This document shows positions 1-7,912 of a stretch of 64,000 nt of DNA, piece by piece. Each line of letters starts with the position of its first letter. Position 1 is the stretch's first letter. Source of the DNA: Paraburkholderia sprentiae WSM5005 (GTDB taxonomy: Bacteria; Pseudomonadota; Gammaproteobacteria; Burkholderiales; Burkholderiaceae); NCBI RefSeq assembly GCF_001865575.2, contig NZ_CP017563.2:744001-808000 (forward strand), in the 5' to 3' direction. The position numbers were made by a program, and so were the translations under genes. Below the pieces are notes generated by a model. The model was not told where the DNA came from and searched no databases. It worked only from the letters and a program-made list of their open reading frames with translations.

Positions 1-1163
1 GTCCAGTCGGCATCGGTTTCGGTACGGAATTCCGTCACGAAAGCTCGCTGATCAACGCGCGCACGTACTCCTCGCAAGGGATCGTCGTACCGGCGAACAT
101 TCAGTCCGTCGACGGTGAACGCAACGTCGCGGCCGCGTATTACCAGATCGAAATTCCGATCATCCGCAACCTGACGTTCACGCAAGCGGGCCGCTACGAC
201 CACTACAGCGATTTCGGCGGTGCATTCTCGCCGAGCTTCGCGCTGCGCTTCCAGCCGGTCCAGATGCTGACGACGTACGCGTCGTACAGCCGTGGTTTCC
301 GGGCGCCGACGCTGGTCGAAAATTCGCAGGCAACCTACCTGTCTCACCAAAACCTCGTCGACCCCAACGACCCGAGTGGCGTGCCGACCAAGCACTTCAC
401 GACGGAACAGGTCAACGGCAACCCGAACCTCCAACCGGAGCACACCAAGAACTACAACATCGGCTTCGAACTGTCGCCGGATACGTCGACCGATATCGGT
501 GCAGCGTTCTACAAGATTCATATCGACGGCGTAATCGGTACCGACGATCCGAATGCCGTGCTGGATGCCAACGACCCGTCAAGGGTTGTGCGCAATCCCG
601 ACGGCACGGTCCGCTACATCGCGCAACAGTTCATCAACCTCGGCTCGCTGGACACCGACGGCTTCGATATGAACTTCCGCAAGTCGGTCGGCACGAAGTA
701 CGGCACGTTCACGCTGTCGGGCGACTGGGCGTACGTGTGGCACTTCAAGCTGAACAGCCCGGGCTCTGCAACGCAGGACTTCGCGGGCAACAACCTCGCG
801 CTGCTGCAACCGTTCGGTGCGTCGAATCCCCGCTGGAAGGGCAACACGAACCTGACGTGGGATTACCGCAAGATGACCACGACGCTGAGCTGGCAGTACA
901 CGGGTCCGTACACCAACGCGGTGGCGGCCGAGTTCGGCGACGGTGGCACGGGTTCGGTGGCGTCGTATAGCCAGTTCAACCTGATGATGACGTATCGCGG
1001 CTTCAAGAACTGGACGATCTATGGTGGCATCCAGAACATCTTCGACAGGGCGCCGCCGTTCGACGTGGAGTGGCAAGCCACGCCGGACATCACCGGCTAC
1101 GACCAGTCGCTATACACGAATCTGGGCCGCTTCTTCCAGATCGGTGCGAGCTACCGCTTCTGA
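1..1163 (+). CDS. TonB-dependent receptor, C-terminal part (5' end outside window)
   Basis: Frame 3 is open from the first base, so the gene starts upstream of the window; about 386 residues are visible. The visible part is the C-terminal half of an outer-membrane TonB-dependent beta-barrel: alternating aromatic/polar strands, a YSRGFRAPTLVE segment followed by a region of the NPNLQPEHTKNYNIGFE type (a classic barrel signature of siderophore/vitamin receptors), and a terminal ASYRF ending in Phe as required for BAM insertion. The plug and TonB box are not in the window, so the substrate cannot be read. A hairpin terminator follows 70 bases after the stop, separating it from the ABC importer downstream, although the two could still serve the same uptake route. 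Confidence 0.93.
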   Translation, partial: PVGIGFGTEFRHESSLINARTYSSQGIVVPANIQSVDGERNVAAAYYQIEIPIIRNLTFTQAGRYDHYSDFGGAFSPSFALRFQPVQMLTTYASYSRGFRAPTLVENSQATYLSHQNLVDPNDPSGVPTKHFTTEQVNGNPNLQPEHTKNYNIGFELSPDTSTDIGAAFYKIHIDGVIGTDDPNAVLDANDPSRVVRNPDGTVRYIAQQFINLGSLDTDGFDMNFRKSVGTKYGTFTLSGDWAYVWHFKLNSPGSATQDFAGNNLALLQPFGASNPRWKGNTNLTWDYRKMTTTLSWQYTGPYTNAVAAEFGDGGTGSVASYSQFNLMMTYRGFKNWTIYGGIQNIFDRAPPFDVEWQATPDITGYDQSLYTNLGRFFQIGASYRF

Positions 1164-1235
1164 TCGTCACAGCGGGCTTTATCGCAGGAGCGTAGGTCTC
1201 CTCTTGCCTCTTCTTCGTTGTTGAAGAGGATTGGC

Positions 1236-1266
1236 GGCGGTGCCTCGTGCACCGCCAGCTTTTTTG
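1236..1266 (+). terminator. Rho-independent terminator of the TonB receptor gene
   Basis: A perfect 8-bp stem (GGCGGTGC at 1236-1243 and GCACCGCC at 1249-1256) with a 5-base loop is followed by AGC and six T residues. It sits between the receptor stop and the ATG of the SBP. It also argues against a longer SBP reading frame that would begin at 1231 inside this hairpin. Confidence 0.85.
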
Positions 1267-1293
1267 CTTTACGGATGCCACTTGAAACACGCA

Positions 1294-2910
1294 ATGAAAC
1301 CGATTCACGCCACCCGGGCGGCGTTGGCCGCGTTGGCGCTCGCCCTTCTCTCTCCCGCCCACGCCGTGACGATCCCGCCCGGCGTCACGCTCGCAGCCAG
1401 CCAAGAGCTCACGCGACAAACGCCTGTCGAGGCAGAATCGATCGACCCCGCGCATATCGAATCCTGGGCCGCGAATACCATCGGACTCGACCTGTTCGAA
1501 GGCTTGACGCGCATCGCCGCCGACGGCGCGGTGGTGCCGGGCGTCGCGCAATCGTGGAGCCGCAGCGCGCCCGATACATGGATCTTCAAACTGCGCCACA
1601 ACGCACGCTGGAGCAACGGCGAGCCGGTCACGGCCGCCGATTTCGTCTATTCATGGCAACGCGTGGTCGATCCGAAAACCGCCTCGAAATACACCATCCT
1701 GGTGGAGTTCGTGAAGAATGCGAAGGCCATTCTGGCGGGCAAGGCGCCGCTCTCCAGTCTCGGCGTACGCGCGGTCGATCCGTACACGCTAGAGGTCAAA
1801 ACCGAAGACCCGACCGCGTTCTTTCCGCAACTGACCGCCATGTCGACGATGGCGCCGGTGAACCGCGCGACGGTCGCGAAATACGGCGACGAGTGGACCC
1901 GGGCCGGCCACATGGTCAGCGACGGTGCGTATGCGTTGAGCGACTGGCAGCCGGGCAACCGTCTCGTGATGGTCAAAAACGACAAGTACTGGGATGCGAG
2001 CAAGGTCGTGATCACGAAAGTCACCTATCTGCCGATCGAAAGCGACGAAACGGCAATGCGGATGTATCAGGCCGGCCAGTTCGATTACACGTATTCGATC
2101 CCGTCCGGCATCTATAGCCAGGTCAGCAAGCAGTTCGGTTCCGAGTTGAAGAGCGGGATGTTTATCGCCGCCTACTACTACTCGCTGAACAACGCCGACC
2201 CGGCCTTCAGAGACAAACGCGTGCGCGAGGCGCTATCGATGGTGATCGACCGCAACCTGCTGACGTCGAAACTGACGGCGAGCGGCGAGTTGCCGCTGTA
2301 CGGCCTGATTGCAAAAGGCACGCAAGGCGCGGCGCAATTCCAGCCCGACTGGGCCGCGTGGCCGATGGCGAAGCGCATTCAAACCGCGCGAGACCTGTTG
2401 AAACAGGCGGGCTATTCCGATGCAAAGCCGTTGACGTTCACGCTGACATACAACACCAACGACCTGCACAAGAAGGTCGCGCTGTTCACGACCTCGGAAT
2501 GGCGCACCAAGCTCGGCGTCAACGTGAAGCTCGAAAACGTCGAGAACCGCGTGCTGCTCAAAATGCGCCACGACGGCAAGGTGCAGGCGTCGCGCGACGG
2601 CTGGTTCGTCGACTACAACGACGCGATGTCGTTCTTCGATTTGATCCGCTGCAACAGCGTGCAAAACGACCAGCACTACTGCAATCCGAAGGTCGATGCG
2701 TTGATCGATCAGGCGAACCAGCAGATGGACGAAGCGAAGCGCACCTCGATGCTGACGCAGGCGCACGATATCGCGATGAACGACTATCCGCTGATTCCGA
2801 TGTTCCAGTACTCGGCGGTGCGGCTCGTGAAATCGTATGTGGGCGGCTATTCGCCGACCAACTACGTCGACCAGCGTCAATCGCAGGACATGTACATCAT
2901 CAAGCACTGA
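1294..2910 (+). CDS. ABC transporter substrate-binding protein, family 5 (OppA-type)
   Basis: A 538-residue periplasmic binding protein of the SBP_bac_5 family (oligopeptide, nickel or other chelate uptake). The start is placed at ATG 1294 because it begins a clean signal peptide (MKPIHAT, then an Ala/Leu core, then cleavage after SPAHA), while the in-frame extension to 1231 runs through a terminator. The family signature is visible at about residues 70-115: VPGVAQSW, then LRHNARWSNGEPVTAADFVYSW. It is the first gene of a five-gene importer; 17 bases separate it from the permease. Length fits the OppA/MppA group. The ligand is not evident; the TonB receptor just upstream makes a scavenged chelate as plausible as a peptide. 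Confidence 0.92.
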   Translation: MKPIHATRAALAALALALLSPAHAVTIPPGVTLAASQELTRQTPVEAESIDPAHIESWAANTIGLDLFEGLTRIAADGAVVPGVAQSWSRSAPDTWIFKLRHNARWSNGEPVTAADFVYSWQRVVDPKTASKYTILVEFVKNAKAILAGKAPLSSLGVRAVDPYTLEVKTEDPTAFFPQLTAMSTMAPVNRATVAKYGDEWTRAGHMVSDGAYALSDWQPGNRLVMVKNDKYWDASKVVITKVTYLPIESDETAMRMYQAGQFDYTYSIPSGIYSQVSKQFGSELKSGMFIAAYYYSLNNADPAFRDKRVREALSMVIDRNLLTSKLTASGELPLYGLIAKGTQGAAQFQPDWAAWPMAKRIQTARDLLKQAGYSDAKPLTFTLTYNTNDLHKKVALFTTSEWRTKLGVNVKLENVENRVLLKMRHDGKVQASRDGWFVDYNDAMSFFDLIRCNSVQNDQHYCNPKVDALIDQANQQMDEAKRTSMLTQAHDIAMNDYPLIPMFQYSAVRLVKSYVGGYSPTNYVDQRQSQDMYIIKH

Positions 2911-2927
2911 GCGCAAGGAGCCTCGCC

Positions 2928-3863
2928 ATGCTGGCTTATACATTGCGCCGCGCGTTATGGGCGATCCCGACGATTCTCGCCGTGATCACCGCCTGCTACC
3001 TGCTGCTGCACCTGACGCCCGGCGGCCCGTTCGATTCGGAGAAGCATCTGTCCGCAGCTGTGCTCGCCAATCTCGACGCGAAATATCACATCGACCAGCC
3101 GCTGTGGAAGCAGTATCTGCTGTACATCGGCTCGCTGTTGCACGGCGATCTCGGCGCGTCGTTCCGTTACACGGATTGGTCGGTCAGCGAACTGGTGTGG
3201 AAAGCCCTACCGGTGAGCCTCGGCGTCGGCGGCATTGCGGTGCCGATCGCGCTGGTGATCGGTGTGGCGCTCGGCACCATTGCGGCGGTGTTCCGCAACA
3301 GCGTGATCGACTACGGCGTCATGCTGCTCGGCAATCTCGGCAGCGTGGTGCCGCCATTCATTCTCGGCCCCATGCTGGTGTGGGTCTTCGCGATCCTGAT
3401 CAAGCGCGGCGAGCAGGGGCTGCTGCCCGCCGGCGGTTGGGGTGACGGCGACTGGCATTACCGCGTCTTGCCGATCGTCCTGCTCGTGGTCATCAATGTA
3501 TCGACGATTGCGCGTGTGATGCGCGGCAGCATGATCGAAGTGCTGTCCGGCAATTTCATCCGCACCGCGCGCGCGAAAGGTCTGCCCGGCCGAACCGTTG
3601 TATTGCGTCATGCGCTGAAACCGGCGCTGATGCCGGTCGTGTCGCTGCTCGGCTCGCTGTGCATCTCGTCGATCACCGCCGCGGTTGTCACCGAATCCGT
3701 ATTCGCGCTGCCCGGCCTCGGGCAACTGGTCGTCAACGGCGCGATCAATCGCGACTACACGCTGGTGCTCGGTCTGGTCGCATTGATCACGGCAGTCGCG
3801 GTCCTGTTTAACCTGCTGGTCGATCTTGCTTACGCATGGCTCGATCCGCGCATCCGGTACTGA
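2928..3863 (+). CDS. ABC transporter permease, OppB-type
   Basis: A 311-residue inner-membrane permease of the Opp/Dpp family. It starts at ATG 2928, preceded by AAGGAG at 2915-2920. A longer in-frame reading upstream is a shadow of the SBP gene. Visible features are the N-terminal helix with the conserved LLHLTPGGPF segment, several hydrophobic helices, and the EAA-type cytoplasmic loop (FIRTARAKGLPGRTVVLRHA, around residues 205-225) that contacts the ATPases. One base separates its stop from the next start, consistent with translational coupling. Confidence 0.93.
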   Translation: MLAYTLRRALWAIPTILAVITACYLLLHLTPGGPFDSEKHLSAAVLANLDAKYHIDQPLWKQYLLYIGSLLHGDLGASFRYTDWSVSELVWKALPVSLGVGGIAVPIALVIGVALGTIAAVFRNSVIDYGVMLLGNLGSVVPPFILGPMLVWVFAILIKRGEQGLLPAGGWGDGDWHYRVLPIVLLVVINVSTIARVMRGSMIEVLSGNFIRTARAKGLPGRTVVLRHALKPALMPVVSLLGSLCISSITAAVVTESVFALPGLGQLVVNGAINRDYTLVLGLVALITAVAVLFNLLVDLAYAWLDPRIRY

Positions 3864-3864
3864 C

Positions 3865-4812
3865 ATGAAGATTCGTCTATTCACCGTGGCCGCGCCTGCG
3901 TTCGTCGCGCCGCCGACCGATGCGGGGTCCGCGGGCGGCCAGTCCGGCGGCATCGTCACGAAGGCTTCGCGCGGACCGTTGGCGATTGCCTGCATGCGCT
4001 TTCTGCGTAATCGCGCGGCATTTGCAAGTCTGGTGATCCTGCTGCTGATCGTCGCCGCATGCTTTGCGGGCCCATTGTTGCTGCCGAACAATCCGGTCGA
4101 CAGCGACTGGGGGTCGATCAGTCTGCCGCCGTCGCGGATCGGTATGCATCTGTTCGGCACCGACGAGCTCGGTCGCGACCTGCTCGCACGCACGCTCGTG
4201 GGCGGCCGGGTATCGCTCGAAGTCGGTTTGCTCGGCACGTTGGTATCCGGACTGATTGGCGTCGCGTGGGGCGCGACAGCCGGCTTCATGGGCGGACGCG
4301 TCGATGCGGTGATGATGCGCATCGTCGACATGATGTACGCGATTCCGTACATGCTGATCGCCATCATGATGATGACGCTGTTCGGCCGCGCATTCTATCT
4401 GGTCGTGCTGACCATCAGCGCGTTTTCATGGCTCGATATGGCGCGCGTGGTGCGCGGACAGACGCTATCGCTGCGTTCGCGCGAATTCGTCGACGCGGCG
4501 CGTGCGACTGGCGTCAGCACCCGCGCCATCATCGCGCGCCATATCGTGCCGAACCTGATCGGCGTGGTGGTCGTGTATGCCACCGTCACGGTCCCCTCGA
4601 TCGTGCTGACGGAATCGGTCCTGTCGTTTCTCGGGCTCGGCGTCCAGGAGCCGATGACAAGCTGGGGCGTGCTGATCGAAGACGGTGCCCAGAAACTCGA
4701 ATCGATGCCGTGGCTGCTGCTCTGCCCTGCCGTCATGCTGTGCGTGACGCTTTATTGCGTGAACTTCGTCGGCGACGGTTTGCGCGACGCGCTCGACCCA
4801 AAGGATCGTTGA
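3865..4812 (+). CDS. ABC transporter permease, OppC-type
   Basis: A 315-residue second permease of the Opp-type importer. A soluble N-terminal stretch of about 50 residues precedes the first helix, as usual for OppC. The EAA loop is readable as REFVDAARATGVSTRAIIARH, and the downstream VLTESVLSFLGLG segment is typical of the family. It is sandwiched between oppB-like and oppD-like genes with one-base gaps (TGACATG on both sides), so it is certainly co-translated with them. Confidence 0.93.
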   Translation: MKIRLFTVAAPAFVAPPTDAGSAGGQSGGIVTKASRGPLAIACMRFLRNRAAFASLVILLLIVAACFAGPLLLPNNPVDSDWGSISLPPSRIGMHLFGTDELGRDLLARTLVGGRVSLEVGLLGTLVSGLIGVAWGATAGFMGGRVDAVMMRIVDMMYAIPYMLIAIMMMTLFGRAFYLVVLTISAFSWLDMARVVRGQTLSLRSREFVDAARATGVSTRAIIARHIVPNLIGVVVVYATVTVPSIVLTESVLSFLGLGVQEPMTSWGVLIEDGAQKLESMPWLLLCPAVMLCVTLYCVNFVGDGLRDALDPKDR

Positions 4813-4813
4813 C

Positions 4814-5815
4814 ATGGCGCTACTCGAAGTGAAAGACCTGAGTGTGCGCTTTACGCGCCGCGAAGGGCCGCCGGTCGACGCGGTCCAACGTGTGTCGTTT
4901 TCGCTCGACGCGGGCAGCACGCTGGGCATCGTCGGCGAATCGGGCTCGGGCAAAAGTCAGACCGTGATGGCGCTGCTCGGTTTACTGTCGTCCAACGGCA
5001 GCGCGTCGGGCGCCGCACTGTATCGTGGCGAAGACGGCGGCGATCTGCTGACGATGAACAACGCAGCGCTGAACAAGCTTCGCGGCAACCGGATCGGCAT
5101 GGTGTTTCAGGACCCGATGACGGCGCTCAATCCGTTTCTGACCATTGAACGGCAGATGACGGAATCGCTGCAATTGCACAAGCAGATGTCGCGTCGCGAA
5201 GCGCGTCGGCGTGCCATCGAGGTGCTCGACGCGGTGCGGATTCCCGATGCCGCACGCCGCATCGGTATGTATCCGCATGAGTTTTCTGGGGGTATGCGCC
5301 AGCGCGTGATGATTGGGATGGCGTTGCTGACGGAGCCGGAAATCCTGATTGCCGACGAACCGACGACCGCGCTCGACGTCACCGTCCAGGCGCAAATCAT
5401 CGAATTGCTGCGCGAACTCAATCGCGAGCGCGGCACGGCAATCGTCCTCATCACGCACGACATGGGCGTGGTCGCCGGTTTGTGCGACTCCGTGATGGTG
5501 ATGTATGCAGGGCGCACAGTCGAGCACGCAGACGCGCGCGCGCTGTTCGACGCGCCGACCCATCCGTACACGATCGGCCTGCTGAACGCGCTGCCGCGCA
5601 TCTCCGACGACGACGACCGTCCATTGCAAACCATTCCGGGCAGTCCGCCTTTGCCGGGGCACATCGGCTCGGGTTGCGCGTTTGCACAGCGTTGTTCGTT
5701 TGCAGACGATACTTGCCGCGACAAAGTGCCATCGCTCGACGTGCACAGCGATCTGGCCGGTGCATTGCGCGCGTGCCATCGTCCGGTTCAAGCCATTCTG
5801 GAGGCCGTTCGATGA
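4814..5815 (+). CDS. ABC transporter ATP-binding protein, OppD-type
   Basis: A 333-residue cytoplasmic ATPase. Walker A is GESGSGKS (about residues 40-47), the ABC signature is FSGGMRQR, and Walker B reads LIADEPTTALD followed by the H-loop THD. The C-terminal extension carries the Opp/Dpp-specific motif (PGSPPLPGHIGSGCAFAQRC with several Cys), the region that can bind an Fe-S cluster in some family members. Its last codons overlap the next gene by 4 bases (ATGA), which fits equimolar production of the two ATPases. Confidence 0.94.
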   Translation: MALLEVKDLSVRFTRREGPPVDAVQRVSFSLDAGSTLGIVGESGSGKSQTVMALLGLLSSNGSASGAALYRGEDGGDLLTMNNAALNKLRGNRIGMVFQDPMTALNPFLTIERQMTESLQLHKQMSRREARRRAIEVLDAVRIPDAARRIGMYPHEFSGGMRQRVMIGMALLTEPEILIADEPTTALDVTVQAQIIELLRELNRERGTAIVLITHDMGVVAGLCDSVMVMYAGRTVEHADARALFDAPTHPYTIGLLNALPRISDDDDRPLQTIPGSPPLPGHIGSGCAFAQRCSFADDTCRDKVPSLDVHSDLAGALRACHRPVQAILEAVR

Positions 5816-6831
5816 GCCAGCATTCCGCTTGGAACGGTACCGAACCGCTGCTGTCGGTGAACGAACTGAAAGTGCACTTCAGCGTGCCGCGCGGCAAATT
5901 GCCGTGGGCCGGCAAGGCCACGCTGCGCGCTGTCGACGGCGTGTCGTTCGACGTGCGGCGCGGCGAAACTGTCGGACTGGTGGGTGAATCCGGTTGCGGC
6001 AAGTCCACGCTCGCCCGCGCGATCGTCGGACTCGCGCCTGCGTCGGGCGGCAGCATCAAGCTCAATGGCGTCGAAACCGTGCAAGGCACGAAGCGCGACC
6101 TCGGGATCTTGCGGCGCGACGTGCAGATGATCTTTCAGGACCCGCTGGCGTCGCTGGATCCGCGTATGACGATCGAGCAGATCGTCGCGGAGCCGTTGAT
6201 CACGCATCGGCCCAATGTCGCGCGTGCCGATGTGCGCGCTCGCGTCCTGACCATGCTCGAACGCGTCGGCCTGAATTCGCACCATCCGCGGCGCTATCCG
6301 CATGAGTTTTCGGGCGGGCAATGTCAGCGCGTCGGGATTGCGCGGGCATTGATCAGCGAACCGCAACTGGTGATCTGCGATGAACCGGTGTCCGCGCTCG
6401 ACGTGTCGATTCAGGCGCAGATCGTCAATCTACTGCGCGACTTGCAGCGTGAACTGTCCTTGTCGCTGCTGTTTGTCGCACACGATCTGGCCGTGGTCAA
6501 AGCAATCAGCCATCGCGTGATGGTGATGTATATGGGCCGAGTGATAGAGTTCGGCGAAAAACGCGCGTTATACGCTGCACCTGCGCATCCTTATACCCGT
6601 GCATTGTTGTCGGCCGTACCGGTTCCCGATCCGAGCGTCGAGCGCGCGCGACGCCATGTGCTGCTTCAAGGCGAGATTCCGTCGCCATTGCAACCGCCGT
6701 CGGGATGCGCGTTCCGCACGCGCTGCCCCGCCGCGATCGACGCATGCGGCGATGCGCAACCGCAAGCGGTTTCCTGGCTAGGGGAGGCGCGGCGGGTTGC
6801 GTGCATCCGGGTCCCTGTTCCCATCGAATAG
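5812..6831 (+). CDS. ABC transporter ATP-binding protein, OppF-type
   Basis: A 339-residue ATPase, partner of the preceding OppD-like protein. The start at 5812 overlaps the upstream stop (ATGA). Walker A is GESGCGKST, the signature is FSGGQCQR (Cys in place of the more usual Arg/Gln), Walker B is VICDEPVSALD, and the H-loop is AHD. The C-terminus contains the family's PSGCAFRTRCP cysteine motif. It is the last gene of the importer operon and is followed by a hairpin. Confidence 0.94.
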   Translation: MSQHSAWNGTEPLLSVNELKVHFSVPRGKLPWAGKATLRAVDGVSFDVRRGETVGLVGESGCGKSTLARAIVGLAPASGGSIKLNGVETVQGTKRDLGILRRDVQMIFQDPLASLDPRMTIEQIVAEPLITHRPNVARADVRARVLTMLERVGLNSHHPRRYPHEFSGGQCQRVGIARALISEPQLVICDEPVSALDVSIQAQIVNLLRDLQRELSLSLLFVAHDLAVVKAISHRVMVMYMGRVIEFGEKRALYAAPAHPYTRALLSAVPVPDPSVERARRHVLLQGEIPSPLQPPSGCAFRTRCPAAIDACGDAQPQAVSWLGEARRVACIRVPVPIE

Positions 6832-6861
6832 CGTTTGTTTTTTGCGGGCCATCTTTCGCGG

Positions 6862-6907
6862 GGCCTGTCAAGTCGAAGCCGGCCTCGGCTTGAACAGGCC
6901 ATTTTCA
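6862..6907 (+). terminator. Probable terminator after the Opp-type operon
   Basis: GGCCTGT (6862-6868) pairs with ACAGGCC (6894-6900); the inner part pairs imperfectly through CAAG/CTTG, and the stem is followed by ATTTTCATT. It lies 30 bases after the oppF-like stop. The T tract is short, so efficiency is uncertain; the leftward parvulin gene ends 100 bases further on. Confidence 0.55.
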
Positions 6908-7006
6908 TTGGCCACATTCTGTTGGAACGGCACGGTCGGCTCGAAAGCCCTTGCCCGTACCGTCACGCTCACATCCACAGCGGGTGCGCCGATCGGAGCG
7001 CCAGCT

Positions 7007-7894
7007 CTATTGCTGAATCGTCGCATGCTTCATCTGGTCGCCCGTGAACTGCATGACCGCCTTTTCGAACGCCAGTGCCTGCAACTGCTGACGAACCGTG
7101 TCCTTGATCTGATCGAACACCGGCACCTGAGTCGGGCGCTTCGCGTCGAGCTTCAGGATAAAGCGCGCATTGCCCGCTGGTATCGGCTCCGACGTCACGC
7201 CGCCGACCGGCAGTTGCGTGATCGCCTGCGCGACCGCCAGCGGCAGGCCGTTCGTCTTGCCCTCGATCACAGGTGTTTTGAAGCTGACCCACGGCAACTG
7301 CCCGCCGCTCGCCTTGCTGGGGGCAACGCTGTATTGCTGGGCCAGCACATCGAACGCCTTGCCCGCCTTCAGTTCACTGACCACGGTCGCCGCCGTCATC
7401 GGATCGGAGACCGCGATGACACGCGGCTTGTACTCTTCCTTGCCGAGCGACGCGACGATCTCGTCATAGCGCGCCTTCACTTGAGCGTCGGTCACCGGCT
7501 CCGGATGGATGCTGTCCTTCAGGTACAGCTGCGTCTCGGCGTTGATCTTCGCCGCGTTGATCGCCTGCTGCACTTCAGGCTTCGCATCGTAATGCGCCTT
7601 CTCTGCGCCTTGGCGGAACAGTTCGCGCGCGATCAGTTGCTGTTTGAGCAGCTGGCGCAGCTGTGGCGTATCGGGCTGATGCCCCTTCTGCCCGGCGAGC
7701 CGCACGGCTTCGTCGAGTTGCGACAGCGGGATCGCCACGCCGTTGACGATAGCCATCGTGCCGGCGGACAGGGAAGAGACAGGTCCAGATGCCGTCTGCG
7801 CAAATGCAGGCGCTGCAACACCGAAGCCAAGCGCCAATGCGGTAGCAAGCACCGTTCTGTAAAAAGTCCTGTTCATGTTTTCTGCCTTGATCAT
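7007..7894 (-). CDS. Periplasmic parvulin-type peptidyl-prolyl isomerase / chaperone
   Basis: A 295-residue secreted protein with a signal peptide (MNRTFYRTV then a hydrophobic core, cleavage near APAFA). A SurA/PpiC-like N-terminal chaperone region follows (NGVAIPLSQLDEAVRLAG and RQLLKQQLIARELFRQGAE), then a parvulin-type rotamase region (about residues 145-255, containing DVLAQQYSVAPSKASGGQLPW and a C-terminal ARFILKLD strand). ATG 7894 has GAGGA 6 bases upstream; ATG 7876 is an alternative. It is the last gene of the TPS operon, 18 bases after tpsB. Bordetella Par27, a parvulin of this type, interacts with filamentous hemagglutinin in the periplasm, so a role as chaperone for the TpsA proteins here is a well-founded inference. 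Confidence 0.85.
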   Translation of the reverse strand: MIKAENMNRTFYRTVLATALALGFGVAAPAFAQTASGPVSSLSAGTMAIVNGVAIPLSQLDEAVRLAGQKGHQPDTPQLRQLLKQQLIARELFRQGAEKAHYDAKPEVQQAINAAKINAETQLYLKDSIHPEPVTDAQVKARYDEIVASLGKEEYKPRVIAVSDPMTAATVVSELKAGKAFDVLAQQYSVAPSKASGGQLPWVSFKTPVIEGKTNGLPLAVAQAITQLPVGGVTSEPIPAGNARFILKLDAKRPTQVPVFDQIKDTVRQQLQALAFEKAVMQFTGDQMKHATIQQ

Positions 7895-7912
7895 GTTTCG
7901 TCCTCGGTATGT

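Noticed and set aside
1231..1293. Upstream extension of the OppA-type protein
   Set aside because: The extra 21 codons lie within a rho-independent terminator and would hide the signal peptide.
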